A stretch of DNA of 64,000 nucleotides from Frigoribacterium sp. ACAM 257 (GTDB lineage: Bacteria; Actinomycetota; Actinomycetes; Actinomycetales; Microbacteriaceae). Position 1 is the stretch's first letter, and each line of letters opens with the position of its first letter. Positions 18,665-31,393 of the stretch are shown here, piece after piece. A program made the translations under genes and the position numbers. The notes under the pieces were generated by a model. The model was not told the DNA's origin and searched no databases. It saw only the letters and a list, made by a program, of their open reading frames with translations. Where the stretch lies: the NCBI RefSeq assembly GCF_007954365.1, contig NZ_VOLO01000001.1, positions 868,001 through 932,000 of the forward strand. Reading direction: 5' to 3'.

Positions 18665-20005
18665 GTGAACTCGTCGCGTGCCTGGCTCGTCTGGGGCGCT
18701 GCCGTCCTCGCCTACGTCGTCGCCGTCCTGCAGCGCTCTTCGCTCGGCGTCTCCGGCGTCGAGGCGCAGCAGATCTTCGGCATCTCCGCGTCGACGCTGT
18801 CGACCCTGGCCGTCGTGCAGCTGGTCGTCTACGCGGGTCTGCAGATCCCGGTCGGCGTGCTGCTCGACCGGGTCGGACCCCGTGCGCTCATCGTGGCCGG
18901 CGGTGTCCTGCTCGTCGTCGGGCAGTCCGTCGTCGCGTTCGCGCCCCCGCACATCGGCGTGGCGATCGCCGGGCGCGTGCTCGTGGGAGCCGGCGACGCG
19001 ATGACCTTCATCAGCGTCATCCGCCTGCTGCCCGCGTGGTTCCGCGGGCCGATCCTGCCGCAGATCTCGCAGTGGACCGGCAACGTGGGGCAGCTCGGGC
19101 AGGTGCTCTCCGCCGTTCCGCTCTCGCTCGTCCTGCACGGCAGCGGATGGCGCCCGGCGTTCCTCGGCGCGGCGGGACTCTCCGTCGTGGCCGTCGTGCT
19201 CGTGGTCCTCGTCGTGCGCGACTCGCCCCTCGGCCGTCCCGCCGGGTCCGCCGGCACGACCTGGCGCGACGCCGGTCGTCAACTCGCGGAGAGCGTCCGG
19301 CGACCGGGCACTCGCCTCGGGTTCTGGTCCCACTTCGTGACCCAGTCGTCGGGGACCGTCTTCAGCCTGCTCTGGGGCGTGCCGTTCCTGGTCGGGGCCC
19401 TCGGGTTCTCCGCCGCACAGGCGTCCGGCATGCTCACGCTCCTCGTGGCCTCCGGCGTCGTCGCCGGCCCGGTCCTCGGACTCCTCACCGCGCGCTTCCC
19501 CCTGCGCCGCTCGAACCTCGTCCTCGGCATCGTCACGGCCCTCGGGATCACCTGGACCGTCGTGCTGGCATGGCCTGGACAGCCGCCGCACTGGCTGGCC
19601 TACGTCCTGGTGGTGGTGCTCGGCGTAGGCGGCCCCGGCAGCCTGATCGGCTTCGACTTCGCCCGTTCGTTCAACCCCGTCCGCAGTCTCGGCGTCGCGA
19701 ACGGCATCGTCAACGTCGGAGGGTTCCTGGCGAGCTTCGTGATGATGTTCCTCATCGGCGTGGTGCTCGACCAGCTCGACGCGACGCGGGTGGCCGGCGG
19801 GGGGACGAGCGACCTCTTCTCGTTCGACTCGTTCCGGATCGCCTTCCTCGTGCAGTACGTCGTCATCGGGGGAGGTGTCGTCGGGCTCGTCCTGGAGCGC
19901 AGGCGGACTCGGCGCCTGCTGCACCTCGAGGAGGGGATCCAGGTGGCGCCGCTGTGGGTCGCGCTCAACCGGAAGTGGCAGGCCCGGAGACGACGGAGTT
20001 CCTGA
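18665..20005 (+). CDS. Major facilitator superfamily transporter
   Basis: 446 residues with about 12 hydrophobic segments. After helix 2 comes the MFS loop [16 protein letters not shown] (variant of the GxxxDRxGxR motif), and the halves are joined by a basic loop around [18 protein letters not shown]. Substrate not evident. The GTG at 18665 is 6 nt after TAGGGT, indicating a leaderless transcript. The C-terminus is basic ([11 protein letters not shown]). Confidence 0.88.
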   Translation: MNSSRAWLVWGAAVLAYVVAVLQRSSLGVSGVEAQQIFGISASTLSTLAVVQLVVYAGLQIPVGVLLDRVGPRALIVAGGVLLVVGQSVVAFAPPHIGVAIAGRVLVGAGDAMTFISVIRLLPAWFRGPILPQISQWTGNVGQLGQVLSAVPLSLVLHGSGWRPAFLGAAGLSVVAVVLVVLVVRDSPLGRPAGSAGTTWRDAGRQLAESVRRPGTRLGFWSHFVTQSSGTVFSLLWGVPFLVGALGFSAAQASGMLTLLVASGVVAGPVLGLLTARFPLRRSNLVLGIVTALGITWTVVLAWPGQPPHWLAYVLVVVLGVGGPGSLIGFDFARSFNPVRSLGVANGIVNVGGFLASFVMMFLIGVVLDQLDATRVAGGGTSDLFSFDSFRIAFLVQYVVIGGGVVGLVLERRRTRRLLHLEEGIQVAPLWVALNRKWQARRRRSS

Positions 20006-20237
20006 CGACGGGAGGGGACCGTGGTCGGCGTGGCCGACCAGACGTGCAATAATCGGAGTCGGACCCGTTCATGTCCCGTGCAGGTGCCCGACCCTCATCG
20101 GTGCGCTCGTCTGCGCGGACTTGACATGGGTCCTAGTACTGCCCGAAAGGCGCGGTGCTGCCCGCAAGGCCCGTGCGCTGCCCGACGAGACCAGTGCGCC
20201 CGGAAGACCCAGTGCAGATGAAGTGGAAGGTGTTCGC
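20006..20237 (+). promoter_or_regulatory. sigA upstream region
   Basis: 232 nt before sigA. Candidate promoter elements are CAATAAT near 20048-20053, a TTGACA at 20121-20126 and TAGTAC at 20134-20139, but no pair has normal spacing, so I cannot choose a promoter. The ribosome site GGAAGG lies just before ATG 20238. Confidence 0.4.
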
Positions 20238-21545
20238 ATGGCTACTCGCAGCAAGGCGACCACGGTCGTCGACGAGACCGTGACCGACGGCGCGGTGCTC
20301 GAGAACGAGCCCGCGACGACCGAGGAGGCGCCCTCGGCGCCCGAGAAGGCACCCGCCAAGCGGGCGCCCGCCAAGAAGGCGACCGCGGCGAAGGCGCCCG
20401 CCGCCAAGAAGGCGACACCGGCGAAGGCGGCACCCACCAAGGCGGCAGCCGCCAAGGCGGCGAAGGCGGCAGAGGCGGACGACGAGGCCGAGCCCGCCGA
20501 CGTCGACGCGGCAGACACCGATGCGGACGACGCCGGCGACAAGGCAGCAGCTCCTGAGGTGCTCCCCAAGGGCGCACTCGTCATCTCGCAGGACGACGAC
20601 GACGAGATGCCCGTCTACTCGACGACGATCACCGGTGCGACCGCCGACCCCGTCAAGGACTACCTGAAGCAGATCGGCAAGGTGGCCCTTCTGAACGCCG
20701 CCGAGGAGGTCGAGCTCGCCATGCGCATCGAGGCCGGTCTCTTCGCCGAGGACAAGCTCTCGAACAGCACGGGCCTCAGCAAGGAGCTCGAGCGCGAGCT
20801 CCGCTGGGTCTCCCGCGACGGCCAGCGAGCCAAGAGCCACCTCCTGGGTGCCAACCTGCGCCTGGTCGTCAGCCTCGCCAAGCGCTACACGGGCCGCGGC
20901 ATGCAGTTCCTCGACCTGATCCAGGAGGGCAACCTGGGCCTCATCCGTGCGGTCGAGAAGTTCGACTACACGAAGGGCTTCAAGTTCTCGACCTACGCCA
21001 CGTGGTGGATCCGCCAGGCCATCACCCGCGCCATGGCCGACCAGGCCCGCACCATCCGCATCCCCGTGCACATGGTCGAGGTCATCAACAAGCTCGCCCG
21101 CGTGCAGCGCCAGATGCTGCAGGACCTGGGTCGCGAGCCCACGCCCGAAGAGCTGAGCCGTGAGCTCGACATGACGCCCGAGAAGGTCGTCGAGGTCCAG
21201 AAGTACGGTCGCGAGCCCATCTCGCTGCACACCCCCCTCGGCGAGGACGGCGACAGCGAGTTCGGCGACCTCATCGAGGACACGGAGGCGGTCGTCCCCG
21301 CCGACGCCGTGGGCTTCACCATGCTGCAGAAGCAGCTCGAGTCGCTCCTCGACAGCCTGTCCGAGCGTGAGGCCGGCGTCATCCGCATGCGCTTCGGCCT
21401 CGGCGACGGCATGCCGAAGACGCTCGACCAGATCGGCGACACCTTCGGCGTCACGCGTGAGCGCATCCGCCAGATCGAGTCCAAGACGATGGCCAAGCTG
21501 CGCCACCCGTCCCGGTCGCAGTCGCTCCGCGACTACCTCGAGTAG
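20238..21545 (+). CDS. sigA: Principal RNA polymerase sigma factor (SigA/RpoD/HrdB type)
   Basis: 435 residues. An acidic and Lys/Ala/Pro-rich N-terminal extension (about 30-85 with repeated PAKK/AAKA units) precedes region 1.2 ([11 protein letters not shown]). Region 2 contains [42 protein letters not shown]. Region 3 follows, and region 4 contains the helix-turn-helix [20 protein letters not shown] ending in [15 protein letters not shown]. These are the marks of a group 1 sigma factor that directs housekeeping promoters. The start at ATG 20238 gives the usual MATRSK opening. murT begins 4 nt after the stop, so a joint transcript is likely. Confidence 0.97.
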   Translation: MATRSKATTVVDETVTDGAVLENEPATTEEAPSAPEKAPAKRAPAKKATAAKAPAAKKATPAKAAPTKAAAAKAAKAAEADDEAEPADVDAADTDADDAGDKAAAPEVLPKGALVISQDDDDEMPVYSTTITGATADPVKDYLKQIGKVALLNAAEEVELAMRIEAGLFAEDKLSNSTGLSKELERELRWVSRDGQRAKSHLLGANLRLVVSLAKRYTGRGMQFLDLIQEGNLGLIRAVEKFDYTKGFKFSTYATWWIRQAITRAMADQARTIRIPVHMVEVINKLARVQRQMLQDLGREPTPEELSRELDMTPEKVVEVQKYGREPISLHTPLGEDGDSEFGDLIEDTEAVVPADAVGFTMLQKQLESLLDSLSEREAGVIRMRFGLGDGMPKTLDQIGDTFGVTRERIRQIESKTMAKLRHPSRSQSLRDYLE

Positions 21546-21549
21546 GCCC

Positions 21550-22809
21550 GTGCGATACCTGTTGCCCGTGCTCGCGGGCCGTCTCGTCCGTGCGGTCGCG
21601 CGTCTCCGCGGCGGCGGCTCGGCCTATCCCGGCCGCACCGTCCTCGCGCTGGCGCCCGACTTCCTCACCCACGTCTCGTCCCAGTTCGAGCAGGGCGTCG
21701 TCTTCGTCCTCGGCTCGAACGGCAAGTCGACGACCACGATGATGCTGACCGAGACCCTGCGTGCCCACGGGCTGCGGGTCTTCACGAACCCCACCGGCGC
21801 CAACCTGCCGCAGGGAATCGCCTCGGCGTTCCTCCGCGAGGTGACGCCCTTCGGGAACGTCAAGCACCACATCGGCGTGATCGAGGTCGACGAGGCCTTC
21901 GCCGTCGAGCTCACCCGGTCGCTGCACCCGTCGACGGTGTTGATGCTCAACGTGCAGGTCGACCAGCTGTACCGCTTCTTCGAGACGGAGCGGGTGGGCA
22001 CGATGATGACGGACACCGCCGCCCTGGCCACCCGTGCCGTCGTGACGAACCGCGACGACCAGCACCTCGCGCCCTACGAGGCGCAGCCGGGCCAGACGGT
22101 CACCCGGTTCGGGGCTGCCGCCGACGTCGTCGCCGCTGCCCCCAACGGGCTGCAGAACGCTGACGACTTCTCCCGTGAGGCCGACGCCACGCGCCCCGTC
22201 GAGGCCGAGGTCGTGCGGATGGACGGCGACAGGGCGAGCATCCGTGTCGGCGAGTCCACGGTCGAGGTGCGGCTGCCCGCCCGTGGCCTGCACTACGCCG
22301 TCGACGCGGCCGCGGCACTGCAGACCGCGTCCGTCGTCCTCGGGCGGACCGTCGAGCAGGAGGCGGTGGCCCGCGCCTTCGACACGATGAAGCCCGCCTA
22401 CGGCCGGGGCGAGCGCATGTCGCTCGGCGCCGACGAGGCCGAGTTCATCATGTTCAAGAACGCGGCGAGCCTGCAGCTGAACCTCGACGCGCTCCCGCAG
22501 GACACGGAACAGGTCATGCTCGCGATCGACGAGGGCACGCCCGACATCTCGTGGATCTACGACATCGACTTCTCACGCCTCGACCATGTCGACGTGCTCG
22601 CCGGCGCCAAGGCGTGGCAGCTCGCACTGCGTCTCGAGCACGAGGGCATCCCCGTGCACGTGATCGAGGAGGACATCGCGAAGGCGATCAAGCTGATGAG
22701 GGCTCTGCCCTCGCCGAGCGACCGCACGAAGCACTTCGTCACGAACTACGAGCAGATGATGCTGGCCCGCCGCATCCTCGGCCACCCCGACCTGGAGAAG
22801 ACCGCGTGA
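21550..22809 (+). CDS. murT: MurT-like Mur ligase (lipid II isoglutaminyl synthase subunit), zinc-ribbon-less
   Basis: 419 residues from GTG 21550. Mur-ligase ATPase P-loop GSNGKSTTT at about 55-63, TGANLPQG, VIEVDEA, and the C-terminal DUF1727 part with DISWIYDIDF, where the catalytic Asp of MurT is expected. In characterised MurT/GatD pairs, MurT activates the alpha-carboxyl of D-Glu in lipid II with ATP and uses ammonia from GatD. The protein has no cysteine at all, so the Cys4 zinc ribbon found in S. aureus and S. pneumoniae MurT is absent. It overlaps gatD by 4 bp (GTGA). Its partner lacks glutaminase residues (see gatD), so the amine donor may differ. Confidence 0.88.
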   Translation: MRYLLPVLAGRLVRAVARLRGGGSAYPGRTVLALAPDFLTHVSSQFEQGVVFVLGSNGKSTTTMMLTETLRAHGLRVFTNPTGANLPQGIASAFLREVTPFGNVKHHIGVIEVDEAFAVELTRSLHPSTVLMLNVQVDQLYRFFETERVGTMMTDTAALATRAVVTNRDDQHLAPYEAQPGQTVTRFGAAADVVAAAPNGLQNADDFSREADATRPVEAEVVRMDGDRASIRVGESTVEVRLPARGLHYAVDAAAALQTASVVLGRTVEQEAVARAFDTMKPAYGRGERMSLGADEAEFIMFKNAASLQLNLDALPQDTEQVMLAIDEGTPDISWIYDIDFSRLDHVDVLAGAKAWQLALRLEHEGIPVHVIEEDIAKAIKLMRALPSPSDRTKHFVTNYEQMMLARRILGHPDLEKTA

Positions 22810-23561
22810 GCGCCGACACACTCCGCCTCGTCCACCTCTACCCCGAGCAGCTCGGCGTCAGCGGCGACCGGGGCAACGTGGCGACGCTCGTGGCGCGGGC
22901 CCGGCGGGCGGGGCTCGAGACGGAGGTCGTCGAGTACCGCGTGGGCGACGACGTGCCCACCGTGGCGGACGTCGTGCTCCTCGGGCACGGACCGCTCTCG
23001 GGAGTCCGCTCGGTCAGCGTCGACGCGCAGCGGCTCCTGCCCGCACTCGAGGGATTCGCCGCCTCAGGCGTCCCCGTGATCGGGGTCGGCGGCGGCATGG
23101 AGCTGTTGACCAAGGGCGTCGTCACCGAGCAGGGCGAGACCGTGCCCGGCATCGGGTTCTTCGACGCCACGGTGCGACGGGGCGCCCCGCGTCGGACGAA
23201 CTACTTCCAGGTGACGACGACCTACGGCGGGGACGAGCTGACCCTCTTCGGCTTCGAGGACCACGCCGCCCACCTCGAGCTCGGCGCCGGCGTCGAGGCC
23301 TTCGGTCGCGTGGTGCACGGTGGAGGCAACGGGACCGACGGCGCCGAGGGCGTCGTGCGCGGCGCCTCCTTCGGGACGCAGCTCAAGGGGCCGCTGCTGC
23401 CCCTCAACCCGGCGCTGAGCGACCGGGTGCTCCGCGCGGCGCTGACGCGTCGCAGCATCTCGTACCACGCGGGGGAGGCGCACGCGAAGCTCGACGAGTA
23501 CGCGGAGCAGTCGCAGCGGGTCATCCGTGAGAACCTCGAACGGGCCTTCAAGGCCATGTGA
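22806..23561 (+). CDS. gatD: GatD-like glutamine amidotransferase subunit, catalytic residues lost
   Basis: 251 residues, started at GTG 22806 inside the murT stop. The overall fold markers of the class I (CobB/CobQ-like) GatD family are present: LYPEQLGVSGDRGN, VVLLGHGPLSG, GIGFFD, and SFGTQLKGPLLPLNP. The nucleophile-elbow cysteine is replaced: the sequence reads VIGVGGGMELL, with Gly95 where family members have Cys (VCGGYQLL-like). The catalytic His is replaced by Lys194 in GTQLKGPLL, where GTYLHGPLL is usual. Glutamine hydrolysis by the known mechanism should therefore be impossible. The frame is intact and coupled to murT, so it is not an evident pseudogene. It may be a structural partner of MurT in a cell wall whose D-Glu is not amidated. 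Confidence 0.87.
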   Translation: MSADTLRLVHLYPEQLGVSGDRGNVATLVARARRAGLETEVVEYRVGDDVPTVADVVLLGHGPLSGVRSVSVDAQRLLPALEGFAASGVPVIGVGGGMELLTKGVVTEQGETVPGIGFFDATVRRGAPRRTNYFQVTTTYGGDELTLFGFEDHAAHLELGAGVEAFGRVVHGGGNGTDGAEGVVRGASFGTQLKGPLLPLNPALSDRVLRAALTRRSISYHAGEAHAKLDEYAEQSQRVIRENLERAFKAM

Positions 23562-23582
23562 CGTCGTCCGGCGCGCCCCGAC

Positions 23583-23626
23583 CGACGAGAAGGGCCCGCG
23601 TCCTCACGGATGCGGGCCCTTCGTCG
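23583..23626. terminator. Bidirectional hairpin terminator after gatD
   Basis: A long imperfect stem: outer CGACG/CGTCG arms and a core AAGGGCCCGC/GCGGGCCCTT, with a TCAC loop. It lies between convergent gatD and the small DUF7455 gene. Confidence 0.85.
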
Positions 23627-23656
23627 CGTCGCCGGGGTGCTGTTCCCCGGACGACG

Positions 23657-23884
23657 TCAGTTCTGGTGGAGCTTGGAGCTCTCGTCCAGCCACTCGACGG
23701 CGGTGGGCTGGAGCTTGTCCTTGACCTTGGCACCGTGGTGCGCGCAGAACAGCAGCTCGCCGCTGGCCATGGTCGCGCGGACGTAGGCCTGCGCCCCGCA
23801 GCTGTCGCATCGGTCGGCGGCGGAGAGCTGGTAGCGGGAGCCGAGCTCGTCGACGGCGGTGTGGTCGGTGGCCATCTGAGTCAT
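23657..23884 (-). CDS. Small DUF7455 family zinc-ribbon-like protein
   Basis: 75 residues from ATG 23884, with a strong GGAGGAG site. Contains CDSC (Cys26, Cys29) and FCAHH (Cys47, His49, His50), a likely metal-binding knuckle, and ends TAVEWLDESSKL. This short family is widespread in actinobacteria next to the parE/sigA region; no function is established. It is divergent from parE. Confidence 0.85.
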   Translation of the reverse strand: MTQMATDHTAVDELGSRYQLSAADRCDSCGAQAYVRATMASGELLFCAHHGAKVKDKLQPTAVEWLDESSKLHQN

Positions 23885-24102
23885 GTGATGCTCCTCCTGA
23901 CGGTGGTGCTGTGGATGTGAAGACCTCATCAAAACACGCGCTCCCGGGTATCGGGTGCGATCCGAGCCGATTTCGCTCATCGCGTAGTGACGGAGGGGGG
24001 CGAGCGCCTCCCGGGACTGTCCGTGGGCGCTCGTAGGATGGAACCAGACCCCTCCCTCCGGAATTCCCGCCGGTCGGCTCTGCCTCGCGTCAGGAGAACA
24101 CC

Positions 24103-26199
<2,097 letters not shown>

Positions 26200-26205
26200 T
26201 CCACC

Positions 26206-26237
26206 ACGGCGGCCGCAGGGTCAGACTGAGCCGCCGT
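26206..26237. terminator. Hairpin between convergent parE and parC
   Basis: 8-bp stem ACGGCGGC/GCCGCCGT (26206-26213 with 26230-26237), loop of 16 nt, in the 44-nt gap between the two stop codons. Confidence 0.55.
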
Positions 26238-26243
26238 CAAGGG

Positions 26244-28754
26244 TCACTCGGGTTCGCTGCCCGCGGGCGCCCCGGTCGCCGCGTCGGTGACGTGGGCCAG
26301 CGACGCTCCCACCGTGGCGACGAGCGCCTGCAGCGGCGTGCCGGAGGCGTCCCGGCGCACGAGCGTCTCGGGGAGCGACCTGACGCCTCCGTCGACCGCC
26401 ACCGCCCGCGCCGGGGCAGGGCCCACCCAGGCGAGCGACAGCTCGGACTCGCCCTTGAGCAGCGCATGTGACCGCACGCCCCCGGTGGCCCGGCCCTTGG
26501 CGGGGAACTCGGAGAAGGCGCTGATCTTGGCGCGCCCGGGGTCGGTGCCCTCGAGCGCACCGGCGGCGGACGAGATCGTGGTGACCACCGCCTCCTGCCC
26601 CTCGGGCACGGCGCCGAAGAACACGACACGAGCGTCGGGAGCCACGGAGACGCCGGCGACGCCGCCGCCGGCGGGACCCTGGGGGCGGACCGACGAGGCC
26701 GCGAAGCGCAGCAGCTGCGTGCTGGAGGTCACGAAGACCAGCTCGTCGTCGTCCGAGCCCTGTGCCGCCCCGACGACGGTGTCGCCCTTCTTGAGGGTGA
26801 TCACCGGGAACTCGGGCTTCGGCGGGTACTGGCCGGTGGCCACGCGCTTGACGACGCCCCGCGCGGTGCCCAGGGCGATCGGACGGTCAGCGGTCAGCGA
26901 GACGAGCGCCAGGACGCGCTCCGACTTGTCGGCGAGGCCCAGGTAGTCGCGCACGGGGACGCCGGCACCGAGCTGCACCGAGGTGGGCGGCACCGCCGGC
27001 AGGTCGACCGGCGTGAAGCGGAGCAGCCGGCCCGTCGTCGTCACCGCGCCGATCTCGGCTCGCGTGGTCGTGTCGATCGACGAGAGCACGGCGTCGTGCG
27101 ACGTCCTGCGCGACGGGGGAGCGGGGGTGTCGGCCGACGGGTCCTGGTGGTCGACCCGCAGGAGGCGCCCCGTCGTCGACAGGAACACCCGAGTGGGCGT
27201 GTCGGCGATCTCGAGCACCGGGGCGTTCTTGCCCCGGCCCTGCTTCGCGATGCTCGGGGCCGCCTCGGTGAGGAGGGTGCGCCGGGGCGTGCCGAACTGC
27301 TCGGCGATGTCGGCGAGCTCGCTCGAGACGAGCGCGCGCAGTCGCGCCGGGTCGCCGAGCAGCGCCTGCAGCTCGGCGATCGCGGCCCGCAGCTCGTCGC
27401 GCTCGGTCTCGAGCTCGACCCGGCTGAACTTGGTGAGGCGCCGCAGCTGGAGGTCGAGGATGTACTCGGCCTGGATCTCGCTGAGGTCGAAGACCTCGCG
27501 GAGCCGAGCCCGCGCCGCGGCGGTGTCGTCGCTCGAGCGGATCACCTGGATGACCTCGTCGATGTCGAGGATGGCGATCAGGAGGCCCTCGACCAGGTGG
27601 AGGCGCGCCTCCTTCTTGCCCAGGCGGTGCCGGGTGCGACGGGTGACCACCTCGACACGGTGGCCGACGTAGACCTCGAGCATCTCCTTGAGGCCGAGGG
27701 TCCGGGGCTGGCCCTCGACGAGCGCGACCGCGTTGATGCTGAAGCCGTCCTCGAGGGGGGTGTAGCGGTAGAGCTGCTCGAGCACGGCCTCCGGGCTGAA
27801 GCCCGTCTTGACGCCGATGACGAGGCGCAGGCCGTGCGTGCGGTCCGTGAGGTCGGTGACGTCGGTGATGCCCGTGAGCTTCTTCGCCTGGACGCCGTCC
27901 TTGATCTTCTCGATCACCTTCTCGGGGCCGACGAGGTACGGCAGCTCGGTGACCACGAGACCTGACTTGCGCGCCGTGATGCTCTCGACCTGCACGCGCG
28001 CCCTGGTCTTGAACGAGCCGCGCCCGGTCGCGTAGGCGTCGCGGACCCCGGCGAGACCGGAGATGGTGCCGCCGGTGGGCAGGTCGGGGCCGGGCACGAA
28101 GGCCATGAGGTCGTCGAGGCTCGCGTCGGGGTGGTCGATCAGGTGCCGGGCAGCGCCCACGACCTCGACGAGGTTGTGCGGGGCCATGTTCGTCGCCATG
28201 CCCACGGCGATGCCGCTGGCCCCGTTGACCAAGAGGTTCGGGAACGCGGCGGGGAGCACCTCCGGCTGCATGAGCTGGTTGTCGTAGTTCGGCACGAAGT
28301 CCACGACGTCCTCGTCGAGGCTGCGCGTCATCGCGAGCGACGCCTCGGCGAGCCGAGCCTCGGTGTACCGCGGAGCGGCCGGCCCGTCGTCGAGCGAGCC
28401 GAAGTTGCCGTGGCCGTCGATCAGCGGCACCCGCATCGTGAACGACTGTGCCTGGCGCACCATCGCGTCGTAGATGGCCGTGTCGCCGTGCGGGTGCAGC
28501 TTGCCCATCACCTCGCCGACGACCCTGGCGCTCTTGACGTGTCCGCGGTCGGGTCGGAGGCCCATCTCGGACATCTGGTAGAGGATGCGCCTCTGCACGG
28601 GCTTGAGCCCGTCCCGGGCGTCGGGCAGGGCCCGTGAGTAGATGACCGAGTAGGCGTACTCGAGGAACGACCCCTGCATCTCGAGCGAGACGTCGATGTC
28701 CTCGATGCGCTCTCCGGAGTCCGTGGGGCCGGTGGTGTTCTCGGTCGTCGTCAT
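26244..28754 (-). CDS. parC: DNA topoisomerase IV subunit A (ParC type)
   Basis: 836 residues from ATG 28754. Breakage-reunion domain: [35 protein letters not shown] (the quinolone-resistance region, with Thr at the usual Ser/Thr position) and the catalytic Tyr130 in APRYTEARL. Also [12 protein letters not shown], the coiled gate around [15 protein letters not shown], and a C-terminal beta-pinwheel. The pinwheel repeats lack a clear GyrA box (QxRGGKG), favouring ParC-type decatenation over gyrase supercoiling. It is convergent with parE, which supplies the ATPase subunit. An upstream in-frame ATG at 28787 is possible but adds a proline-rich stretch. Confidence 0.94.
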   Translation of the reverse strand: MTTTENTTGPTDSGERIEDIDVSLEMQGSFLEYAYSVIYSRALPDARDGLKPVQRRILYQMSEMGLRPDRGHVKSARVVGEVMGKLHPHGDTAIYDAMVRQAQSFTMRVPLIDGHGNFGSLDDGPAAPRYTEARLAEASLAMTRSLDEDVVDFVPNYDNQLMQPEVLPAAFPNLLVNGASGIAVGMATNMAPHNLVEVVGAARHLIDHPDASLDDLMAFVPGPDLPTGGTISGLAGVRDAYATGRGSFKTRARVQVESITARKSGLVVTELPYLVGPEKVIEKIKDGVQAKKLTGITDVTDLTDRTHGLRLVIGVKTGFSPEAVLEQLYRYTPLEDGFSINAVALVEGQPRTLGLKEMLEVYVGHRVEVVTRRTRHRLGKKEARLHLVEGLLIAILDIDEVIQVIRSSDDTAAARARLREVFDLSEIQAEYILDLQLRRLTKFSRVELETERDELRAAIAELQALLGDPARLRALVSSELADIAEQFGTPRRTLLTEAAPSIAKQGRGKNAPVLEIADTPTRVFLSTTGRLLRVDHQDPSADTPAPPSRRTSHDAVLSSIDTTTRAEIGAVTTTGRLLRFTPVDLPAVPPTSVQLGAGVPVRDYLGLADKSERVLALVSLTADRPIALGTARGVVKRVATGQYPPKPEFPVITLKKGDTVVGAAQGSDDDELVFVTSSTQLLRFAASSVRPQGPAGGGVAGVSVAPDARVVFFGAVPEGQEAVVTTISSAAGALEGTDPGRAKISAFSEFPAKGRATGGVRSHALLKGESELSLAWVGPAPARAVAVDGGVRSLPETLVRRDASGTPLQALVATVGASLAHVTDAATGAPAGSEPE

Positions 28755-28871
28755 GCACTTCTCTGGGGCAGGAGGTGCGCGAGGCACCTGGGCGGGCTGT
28801 CGGCGAGGGGAGGAGGCGGCAGCGGCGGGAAGGAGGTCCGCGCGCGGACCCGCTGTGCCAGACTGGTGCCG

Positions 28872-30008
28872 ATGACGACCATCGTACCGGCGCGTCCCCC
28901 CGGCGCGGTGAGCCTGGCCGACGTCCTCCCGTCCGTCCTGGCGGCCCTCACCGGCCGTGTCGGCTCCCTCCCCCTGCCTCCCGCCCGCTCGGCCGTCGTG
29001 CTGGTCGTCGACGGTCTTGGGTCAGCGAACGTCGGAGCCCGCCGCGGCCACGCCCGGCACCTCGGGAGCGTCTCGGGCAGCCTGTTCTCCGGCTTCCCGA
29101 CGACCACCGCCTCCGCCCTGACGACCTTCACGACCGGTCGCCTGCCGGGTGAGCACGGCCTCGTCGGCTACTCGGTGCTCGACGCCGAGCGCGACCGCGT
29201 CGTCAAGCAGCTGTCCGGCTGGGACGCGGGCATGCGCCCGGACACCTGGCAGCTCAGCCGGACGGTGTTCCAGGAGGCCGCCGACCTGGGCGTCGCGAGC
29301 GCGGCCGTCGGCCCGGCGCGCTACGCCCGGTCGGGCCTCACGGAGGCGATCCTCCGGGGTGCCACCTACGAGGCTGCCGAGTCCGTGGCGGACAGGTTCC
29401 GTCGGGCACGCGACCTCGTCGCCGGCCCCGGGGCCGCGCTCGTCTACCTCTACGTGCCCGAGCTCGACATGATCGCTCACCGTCTCGGCTGGCAGAGCGA
29501 CGAGTGGACGGCAGCCCTCGAGGAGGTGGACGGCGAGATCGGCAGGCTCGCCGCCGCCCTGGGGCCCGACGAGGGCCTCGTCGTGACGGCCGACCACGGC
29601 GTCCTCGACGTGGGGGAGCGAGGCCGCGTCGTCTTCGGCGACCGGGCCTCGCTCGTGGACGGCGTCCGGCACGTCGCGGGGGAGCCTCGCTGCCTCCAGC
29701 TGCACTTCGAGCCGGACGCGTCGCAGGCCGTGCGGGCCGCCACGCTGGCGGCGTGGCGCGAGACGGAATCGGACCGCGCCTGGGTCGTCACCCGGGAGGA
29801 GGCGGTGCAGGCCGGCTGGTTCGGGCCCGTCGACCCTGTGGTCGCCCCGCGCATCGGCGACGTGCTGGTCGCCGCCCGCAAGGGCGTCGTCTGGTACGAC
29901 GGTCGCTCGACCGGAGGCCAGGCAGGGTCGATGATCGGCCAGCACGGCTCGTGGTCGAGCGACGAGACCCAGGTGCCCCTTCGCAGGTTCGGCGCCTTCG
30001 CCCGCTGA
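28872..30008 (+). CDS. Alkaline phosphatase superfamily protein (nucleotide pyrophosphatase/phosphodiesterase)
   Basis: 378 residues. Type I phosphodiesterase/nucleotide pyrophosphatase fold: metal site VVLVVDGLG, nucleophile Thr region [41 protein letters not shown], and the second metal site [10 protein letters not shown]. It probably hydrolyses phosphodiester or pyrophosphate bonds; substrate unknown. There is no signal peptide, so it is cytoplasmic. ATG 28872 follows CAGACT by 7 nt, so it is probably leaderless. It is divergent from parC. Confidence 0.9.
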   Translation: MTTIVPARPPGAVSLADVLPSVLAALTGRVGSLPLPPARSAVVLVVDGLGSANVGARRGHARHLGSVSGSLFSGFPTTTASALTTFTTGRLPGEHGLVGYSVLDAERDRVVKQLSGWDAGMRPDTWQLSRTVFQEAADLGVASAAVGPARYARSGLTEAILRGATYEAAESVADRFRRARDLVAGPGAALVYLYVPELDMIAHRLGWQSDEWTAALEEVDGEIGRLAAALGPDEGLVVTADHGVLDVGERGRVVFGDRASLVDGVRHVAGEPRCLQLHFEPDASQAVRAATLAAWRETESDRAWVVTREEAVQAGWFGPVDPVVAPRIGDVLVAARKGVVWYDGRSTGGQAGSMIGQHGSWSSDETQVPLRRFGAFAR

Positions 30009-30038
30009 CCCGGGGCTCGTGTGCTGCGGTGTCCTCGC

Positions 30039-31229
30039 TCAGGCCGGGTCGTCGTCCGATCGTGCGCCGAAGACGATCTCGTCCCAGCTCGGCATGGAGG
30101 CGCGGCCACGAGACTTCTTGGCGCCGCCCTGTCCGGGCACGACGCCGTCCGGTCCGGGCATCGCCGGGCGGCGGCCGCCGCGGAGCTGGCCGGTCGCGCG
30201 AGGGCGCTGGTCGCCGCTCGCCGAGGCCGGAGGACCGGACGGCAGGGACTGCGACCCCGTCTCGCCCTCGGGAAGGTCGAAGTCGTCGAGGGGCACGTCG
30301 ATGACTCGGACGGAGCCGGCGGATCGGTCGTCGCGCGACGGGTCGTCCGGGAAACGGGCTGCCTCGCGTTCGCCTCGGCGGCGGCGCAGCGCCTCGAGCA
30401 GGTCGGCGGTCTGGGCGTGCGGGTCGCCGGCCGAGGCCTCTGGGTCGCGATTCGTCGCCGCGAGGGAGGCGGGGGAGCGGACGTCCTGCCGGGCGACCGC
30501 CGCGGGACGGTCATCACGGTGCGGGGCGTCGGCCGCCTCGTCGAGATGGTCCTCCTCGCTGCTCGTCCGCTCGACCAGGAACGCGCCGCTGTCGAAGCGC
30601 CCCGCCAGCGGCTCGTCGTCGTCTCGGCCCAGGCTCACGGCGCGCAGCCGAGGGACGAGGGGACCGACGTCGGCCGAGTGCTGCGAGAGGGCGCGAGCGT
30701 CGCCGGCGTGCGGGACGAGGGAGAGCGCCTTCGGGTCGAAGCGCCAGGCGGCGTCGCGCGAGACCTCCTGCGTCACGTACGAGACGGAGACGAGCCAGCC
30801 GTGCTCGGCGTCCCTGTAGCTGGTCCAGTGCCGGTCGGTCGCGTCGGCCGAGTCGAGACGGGACTCGATGACGCCGCCGAACGAGGACTGGTCCCCGTCG
30901 GGCTGGACGTCCGAGGCGACGGTGACCGCGACCCCGAGCGCCGTGCGGAGCGCGTGCGACCGCTCGGCGAGCACGGGGCCCTCGAAGCGTCGGACGTAGG
31001 CCAGGTCGGCACCCGTGCGCTCGGCCGCCTGCTCGGGCGAGAGGCCCGAGCGGATGAGCGACTGGATCTCGCGGGGCGGTGCCTTGCGCTCGACGGGGGC
31101 GCTGTCGGGGGCGGCGGCGCGCAGCTGCGACCTCAGCGACGGGGTGACGGGGAGCCGGTACTCGGCCCCGCCGTCGGCGGCGACGACGAGCGCTCCGCTC
31201 TCGACCCCGATGACCCTCAGATCCTGCAT
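30039..31229 (-). CDS. sepH: Septation protein SepH (DUF3071)
   Basis: 396 residues. The N-terminal DUF3071 domain (MQDLRVIGVESGALVVAADGG, IQSLIRSGLSPEQAAERTGADLAYVRRFEGPVLAER) contains a helix-turn-helix-like segment. After about residue 200 the chain is disordered and acidic, and it ends SMPSWDEIVFGARSDDD. In Streptomyces SepH binds FtsZ and promotes Z-ring assembly. ATG 31229 is preceded by AAAGG. It is convergent with the phosphodiesterase, 30 nt apart. Confidence 0.93.
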   Translation of the reverse strand: MQDLRVIGVESGALVVAADGGAEYRLPVTPSLRSQLRAAAPDSAPVERKAPPREIQSLIRSGLSPEQAAERTGADLAYVRRFEGPVLAERSHALRTALGVAVTVASDVQPDGDQSSFGGVIESRLDSADATDRHWTSYRDAEHGWLVSVSYVTQEVSRDAAWRFDPKALSLVPHAGDARALSQHSADVGPLVPRLRAVSLGRDDDEPLAGRFDSGAFLVERTSSEEDHLDEAADAPHRDDRPAAVARQDVRSPASLAATNRDPEASAGDPHAQTADLLEALRRRRGEREAARFPDDPSRDDRSAGSVRVIDVPLDDFDLPEGETGSQSLPSGPPASASGDQRPRATGQLRGGRRPAMPGPDGVVPGQGGAKKSRGRASMPSWDEIVFGARSDDDPA

Positions 31230-31393
31230 CTCGCACGCCTTTCCGCCGTCGTGTCCTGGCCAGAAGGGTCCCACGTCAGAGGCGTGTTCCCGGGAATGGA
31301 ACGGGCGTGCCGCGAGTTCCTCCAGGGCGGCCGAGAGGCCCCTTCGGCGGGTTTGCTATTCGACAACGAGTGATGCAAACTGTGCCCGCCGAA

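Noticed and set aside
22806-23561. gatD as a pseudogene
   Set aside because: Frame, length, start overlap and all non-catalytic family motifs are intact; only the active-site residues changed.
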